Made by a program: the position numbers and the translations under genes
Notes under the pieces: generated by a model
Told to the model about the DNA's origin: nothing
The model's input: only the letters and a program-made list of their open reading frames with translations
Database searches by the model: none
In this document: positions 12,920-15,803 of the stretch, piece after piece
How the letters are laid out: every line of letters begins with the position of its first letter
Numbering within the stretch: position 1 is the first letter of the stretch
Assembly: GCA_045592585.1 (NCBI GenBank)
Contig: JAZNVB010000106.1
Location: 1 to 15,803 of the forward strand
Origin: SIG440 sp045592585
GTDB taxonomy: Bacteria; Bacillota; Clostridia; Monoglobales; Monoglobaceae
Length of the DNA stretch: 15,803 bases
Direction: 5' to 3'

Positions 12920-15528
12920 TATCTCTCACCTCCGTAGTATGCATCAAGATACATTTCTTTTATTTCACTCATCAGTGGATATCTGGGGTTTGCACCTGTA
13001 CACTGGTCGTCAAAGGCTTGTTCTGTCATTTCGTCAAGGCTGTTAAGGAAGGTTTTTTCATCAATGCCGTATTCCTTGATGGTCTTTTTGATGCCAACTC
13101 TTTCTTTTAATTCCTCAATTGCGTTCACAAGGCTCTCCATTTTTTCTTCATCGGTTTTGCCGCCAAGCCCTAAGTTGTCGGCAATTTCTGCATAACGTGC
13201 CAGAGTGTGCGGGTGGTCATATTGCGAGAATGTTCCCATCTTTACCGGAGTCTCAGATGCGTTAAAGCGGATAACATGGTTAATAAGAAGCGCATTGGCA
13301 ACGCCATGGGGCAGATGATGGAATGCGCCTAATTTGTGTGCCATGGAGTGGCAAATTCCAAGGAACGCATTAGCAAATGCCATACCTGCAATGGTTGCGG
13401 CATTAGCCATTTTTTCTCTTGCCTCAATATCTGTAAGGCCGTTTTCGTATGCACGTGGCAGATATTCAAATATCACCTTGAGCGCCTGAAGAGCAAGACC
13501 GTCGGTGTAATCTGTGGCAAGCATTGATGCATATGCCTCGATTGCGTGAGTTACAGCATCAATACCCGATGCTGCAGTGAGTCCCTTAGGTGCGGTCATA
13601 TGCAGGTCTGTGTCGACAATTGCCATGTTAGGAAGTAGCTGATAGTCTGCAAGGGGATACTTAACGCCGCTTTGTTCGTCGGTGATAACGGCAAAAGGAG
13701 TAACCTCCGAGCCTGTACCTGCCGAGGTGGGTATAGCGATGAAATATGCCTTTTCGCCCATTTTGGGGAAGGTATAAACTCTTTTGCGGATATCAATAAA
13801 CCGCATTGCCATATCCATAAAGTCAACCTCGGGATGCTCATAAAGCACCCACATAATTTTTGCGGCATCCATTGCAGAGCCGCCACCCAAAGCAATAATT
13901 GTGTCGGGCTTAAACGACATCATCTGTGCTGCACCGCTTTTTGCGTTTGCAAGCGTGGGGTCGGGCTGAACATCAAAGAAGGTTGTGTGTGCAATTCCCA
14001 TTTCGTCCAGCTTGTCGGTAATTGCTTTTGTGTGTCCGTTTTCATAAAGGAATGTGTCAGTAACGATAAAGGCACGTTTTTTGCCCATTACATTCTTTAG
14101 CTCATCAAGAGCAACGGGCAGGCAGCCTTTTTTGATATATATTTTTTCAGGAGCTCTGAACCAAAGCATATTTTCCCTTCTTTCTGCTACTGTTTTAATG
14201 TTGAGAAGGTGTTTAACACCAACATTTTCCGAAACCGAGTTGCCGCCCCAGGAGCCGCAGCCTAGTGTTAGTGAAGGTGCCAGTTTAAAGTTATAAAGGT
14301 CACCAATACCACCATGTGATGACGGGGTATTAAGCAGAATACGGCAGGTTTTCATTCTGGATGAAAAGATATCCAATCGTTCCTGAGCCGTTTTTGGATT
14401 CAGGTAGATTGATGATGTGTGTCCATAACCGCCGTCGGCAACCAATTGTTCAGCCTTAGCAACAGCATCTTCAAAGTCCTTTGCTTTATACATTGCAAGA
14501 ACGGGTGAAAGCTTTTCGTGAGCAAATTCTTCGGAGATGTCAACAGATTCAACCTCGCCGATAAGGATTTTGGTATCTTGAGGGACTTCAACACCTGCAA
14601 GGGCAGCAATGGTATGTGCCCTCTGTCCCACAATTTTGGCGTTAAGTGAGCCATTGATGATAATGGTTTTTCGCACCCTTTCTGTTTCGTCAGGGCTAAG
14701 AACGTAACAGCCACGCCTTGCAAATTCTGACTTTACCGTATCATAAATGCTTTCGGGAACGATAACACTTTGTTCAGATGCGCAAATCATACCATTGTCA
14801 AAGGTTTTTGAGTGGATAATTGAATTTACCGCAAGCAAAATGTCGGCTGTTTCATCGATGATCGCAGGCGTGTTTCCTGCACCAACACCGATTGCCGGCT
14901 TTCCGCTTGAGTATGCTGCTTTAACCATCCCGGGACCGCCGGTTGCCAGAATAATGTCAGCTTCCTTCATAACAGTGTTTGTCATTTCAAGGTTGGGAAC
15001 ATCAATCCAGCTAATAATTCCCTTTGGAGCACCTGCCGCAACCGCTGCGTCAAGCACAACCTTTGCTGCTGCAATTGTTGCCTGTTTTGCTCTGGGATGG
15101 GGCGAGATAATAATTGCGTTTCTGGTTTTAAGAGCCAGAAGGGTTTTAAATATTGTTGTTGATGTGGGGTTTGTTGTAGGAATTACTGCCGCAACCACAC
15201 CGATTGGTTCTGCAATTTTCTTTATGCCAAAGGCCCTGTCCTCTTCAACAACACCACAGGTTCTGGTGTCACGATAGGCGTTATAAATATATTCTGCTGC
15301 ATAGTGATTTTTGATAACCTTATCTTCAACCACGCCCATACCGGTTTCTTCTGCTGCCAGCTTGGCAAGTGAAATTCTTGCTTTGTTTGCAGCCATGGCG
15401 GCGGCGGTAAAAATTTTGTCTACTTGCTCCTGTGTATAGCCTGCAAAAATTTGCTGTGCTGCACGAAGATTTGCAAGCTCTGCAACCAGAGCATCCACGC
15501 TGTCTACAAGAACTCTTGTTTCTTTCAT
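12919..15528 (-). CDS. adhE: Bifunctional acetaldehyde-CoA / alcohol dehydrogenase AdhE
   Basis: 869 aa from ATG 15528 with GGAGG 7 bp upstream. The N-terminal half (about 1-440) is a CoA-acylating aldehyde dehydrogenase with IPTTNPTST, the GGPGMVKAAYSSGKP and GVGAGNTP nucleotide-site segments and the catalytic cysteine C249 (NGMICASEQ). After a linker, the C-terminal half (about 455-869) is an iron-dependent alcohol dehydrogenase with GGGSAMDAAK and the four metal ligands D657, H661, H727 and H741, each displaced by four from the E. coli numbering (653, 657, 723, 737), so both active sites appear intact. It converts acetyl-CoA through acetaldehyde to ethanol with two NADH, regenerating NAD+ in fermentation; family members form long helical filaments (spirosomes). 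The promoter and a Rex operator lie directly upstream and the kinase-like gene follows on the same transcript. Confidence 0.97.
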   Translation of the reverse strand: MKETRVLVDSVDALVAELANLRAAQQIFAGYTQEQVDKIFTAAAMAANKARISLAKLAAEETGMGVVEDKVIKNHYAAEYIYNAYRDTRTCGVVEEDRAFGIKKIAEPIGVVAAVIPTTNPTSTTIFKTLLALKTRNAIIISPHPRAKQATIAAAKVVLDAAVAAGAPKGIISWIDVPNLEMTNTVMKEADIILATGGPGMVKAAYSSGKPAIGVGAGNTPAIIDETADILLAVNSIIHSKTFDNGMICASEQSVIVPESIYDTVKSEFARRGCYVLSPDETERVRKTIIINGSLNAKIVGQRAHTIAALAGVEVPQDTKILIGEVESVDISEEFAHEKLSPVLAMYKAKDFEDAVAKAEQLVADGGYGHTSSIYLNPKTAQERLDIFSSRMKTCRILLNTPSSHGGIGDLYNFKLAPSLTLGCGSWGGNSVSENVGVKHLLNIKTVAERRENMLWFRAPEKIYIKKGCLPVALDELKNVMGKKRAFIVTDTFLYENGHTKAITDKLDEMGIAHTTFFDVQPDPTLANAKSGAAQMMSFKPDTIIALGGGSAMDAAKIMWVLYEHPEVDFMDMAMRFIDIRKRVYTFPKMGEKAYFIAIPTSAGTGSEVTPFAVITDEQSGVKYPLADYQLLPNMAIVDTDLHMTAPKGLTAASGIDAVTHAIEAYASMLATDYTDGLALQALKVIFEYLPRAYENGLTDIEAREKMANAATIAGMAFANAFLGICHSMAHKLGAFHHLPHGVANALLINHVIRFNASETPVKMGTFSQYDHPHTLARYAEIADNLGLGGKTDEEKMESLVNAIEELKERVGIKKTIKEYGIDEKTFLNSLDEMTEQAFDDQCTGANPRYPLMSEIKEMYLDAYYGGER

Positions 15529-15549
15529 TTAATAACCTCCTGCACAAAT

Positions 15550-15578
15550 ATTATAGTAAATGATGTTATTTTTGACTT
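15550..15578 (-). promoter_or_regulatory. Promoter of the adhE operon
   Basis: On the minus strand a perfect TATAAT (complement of 15550-15555) lies 10 bp before the GGAGG site; at 17 bp further upstream the hexamer AAGTCA is a poor -35 match. The close distance to the ribosome binding site leaves a 5' UTR of only about 15-20 nt. A weak -35 box overlapped by a repressor site is typical of a regulated promoter. Confidence 0.6.
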
Positions 15579-15595
15579 TGTTATTATTTTAACAA
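15578..15595. promoter_or_regulatory. Rex operator upstream of adhE
   Basis: TTGTTATTATTTTAACAA matches the clostridial Rex consensus TTGTTAA-N4-TTAACAA at 13 of 14 defined positions. It touches the -35 region of the adhE promoter. Rex is a repressor that leaves DNA when NADH is high, and adhE is one of its best-established targets, so context and motif agree. Confidence 0.82.
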
Positions 15596-15664
15596 ACTTT
15601 TTTGGATTTGTCAATTACAAATTTAGTACAGAAGAGTTATATTTAAACAGCTCCGCATATATAA

Positions 15665-15703
15665 ACAGAACCGGTTTGTGCTGTCTGCACAAGCGGGTTC
15701 TGT
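15665..15703. other. Long hairpin near right edge, possible terminator
   Basis: ACAGAACCGGTTTGTGC (15665-15681) pairs with GCACAAGCGGGTTCTGT (15687-15703) with one G-G mismatch and one G-U, loop TGTCT. No clean T-run follows on the plus strand; on the minus strand it is followed by TTATATAT, so it could end a minus-strand gene lying beyond the right edge. The rest of 15604-15803 shows no supported gene; GGTATG...CATACC near 15760-15781 is a minor inverted repeat. Confidence 0.5.
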
Positions 15704-15803
15704 CAGACTGTCGAAAAACTTGTTCTACCGCAAGCAAATTAAAGTTAAATAGATGTAGGGTATGGTATTTATGACATACCGTAATGTATTAAACGGTGCG
15801 ACA

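Noticed and set aside
14747..15277. 176-aa plus-strand open frame opposite adhE
   Set aside because: It is antisense to the conserved aldehyde dehydrogenase domain of AdhE; its hydrophobic look is a by-product of the complement.
1..15803. CRISPR array, prophage, transposase or defence system
   Set aside because: No regularly spaced repeats, no phage structural or integrase genes and no transposase motifs on either strand.

Overview
The window looks like a chromosomal segment of a low-to-moderate GC, anaerobic, fermentative Firmicute of class Clostridia. The basis is the AT-rich promoters with sigma-A type boxes, strong GGAGG-type ribosome binding sites, a fused AdhE aldehyde/alcohol dehydrogenase under a Rex-type operator, a Bacillus/Clostridium-type tRNA-Val(UAC), and the mltG-trmR order known from Firmicutes. 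I cannot name the genus from sequence alone. There is no prophage, transposase, CRISPR array or defence island.

Region 1 (1-592, minus strand): a consensus promoter drives two identical tRNA-Val genes in tandem, followed after 25 bp by the start of a yceD/DUF177 gene that runs off the left edge.

Region 2 (653-9013, plus strand): a long co-directional run of a short ComEA-like helix-hairpin-helix membrane protein, an acyl-CoA synthetase-type AMP-forming ligase, uracil-DNA glycosylase, a TagA/WecG/CpsF glycosyltransferase, a DJ-1/PfpI protein, a CPBP membrane protease, the endolytic transglycosylase MltG, the tRNA methyltransferase TrmR and the RodA peptidoglycan polymerase. The last five are packed with gaps of 5-31 bp and probably form one operon with a cell-wall theme (MltG cuts glycan strands, RodA polymerises them). 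Two gaps of about 190 bp (before ung and before the DJ-1 gene) hold structured non-coding sequence that looks like inserted repeat-type elements.

Region 3 (9011-11795): an elaborate inverted-repeat element with three internal hairpins separates rodA from a convergent PMCA-type calcium P-type ATPase gene. The arms of the inverted repeat reach both stop codons.

Region 4 (11891-12153): a stand-alone plus-strand non-coding RNA gene with near-consensus promoter, a long rod-like fold, a possible 11-bp pseudoknot and an intrinsic terminator. I do not recognise its family, and it is the best candidate here for something undescribed. A perfect 34-bp palindrome follows and serves as terminator for the opposing operon.

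Region 5 (12120-15803, minus strand): a fermentation operon of adhE followed by a small APH-fold kinase-like gene whose start overlaps the adhE stop. A promoter and a near-perfect Rex operator precede adhE, so the pair should respond to the NADH/NAD+ ratio. The last 200 bp at the right edge hold one long hairpin and no supported gene.
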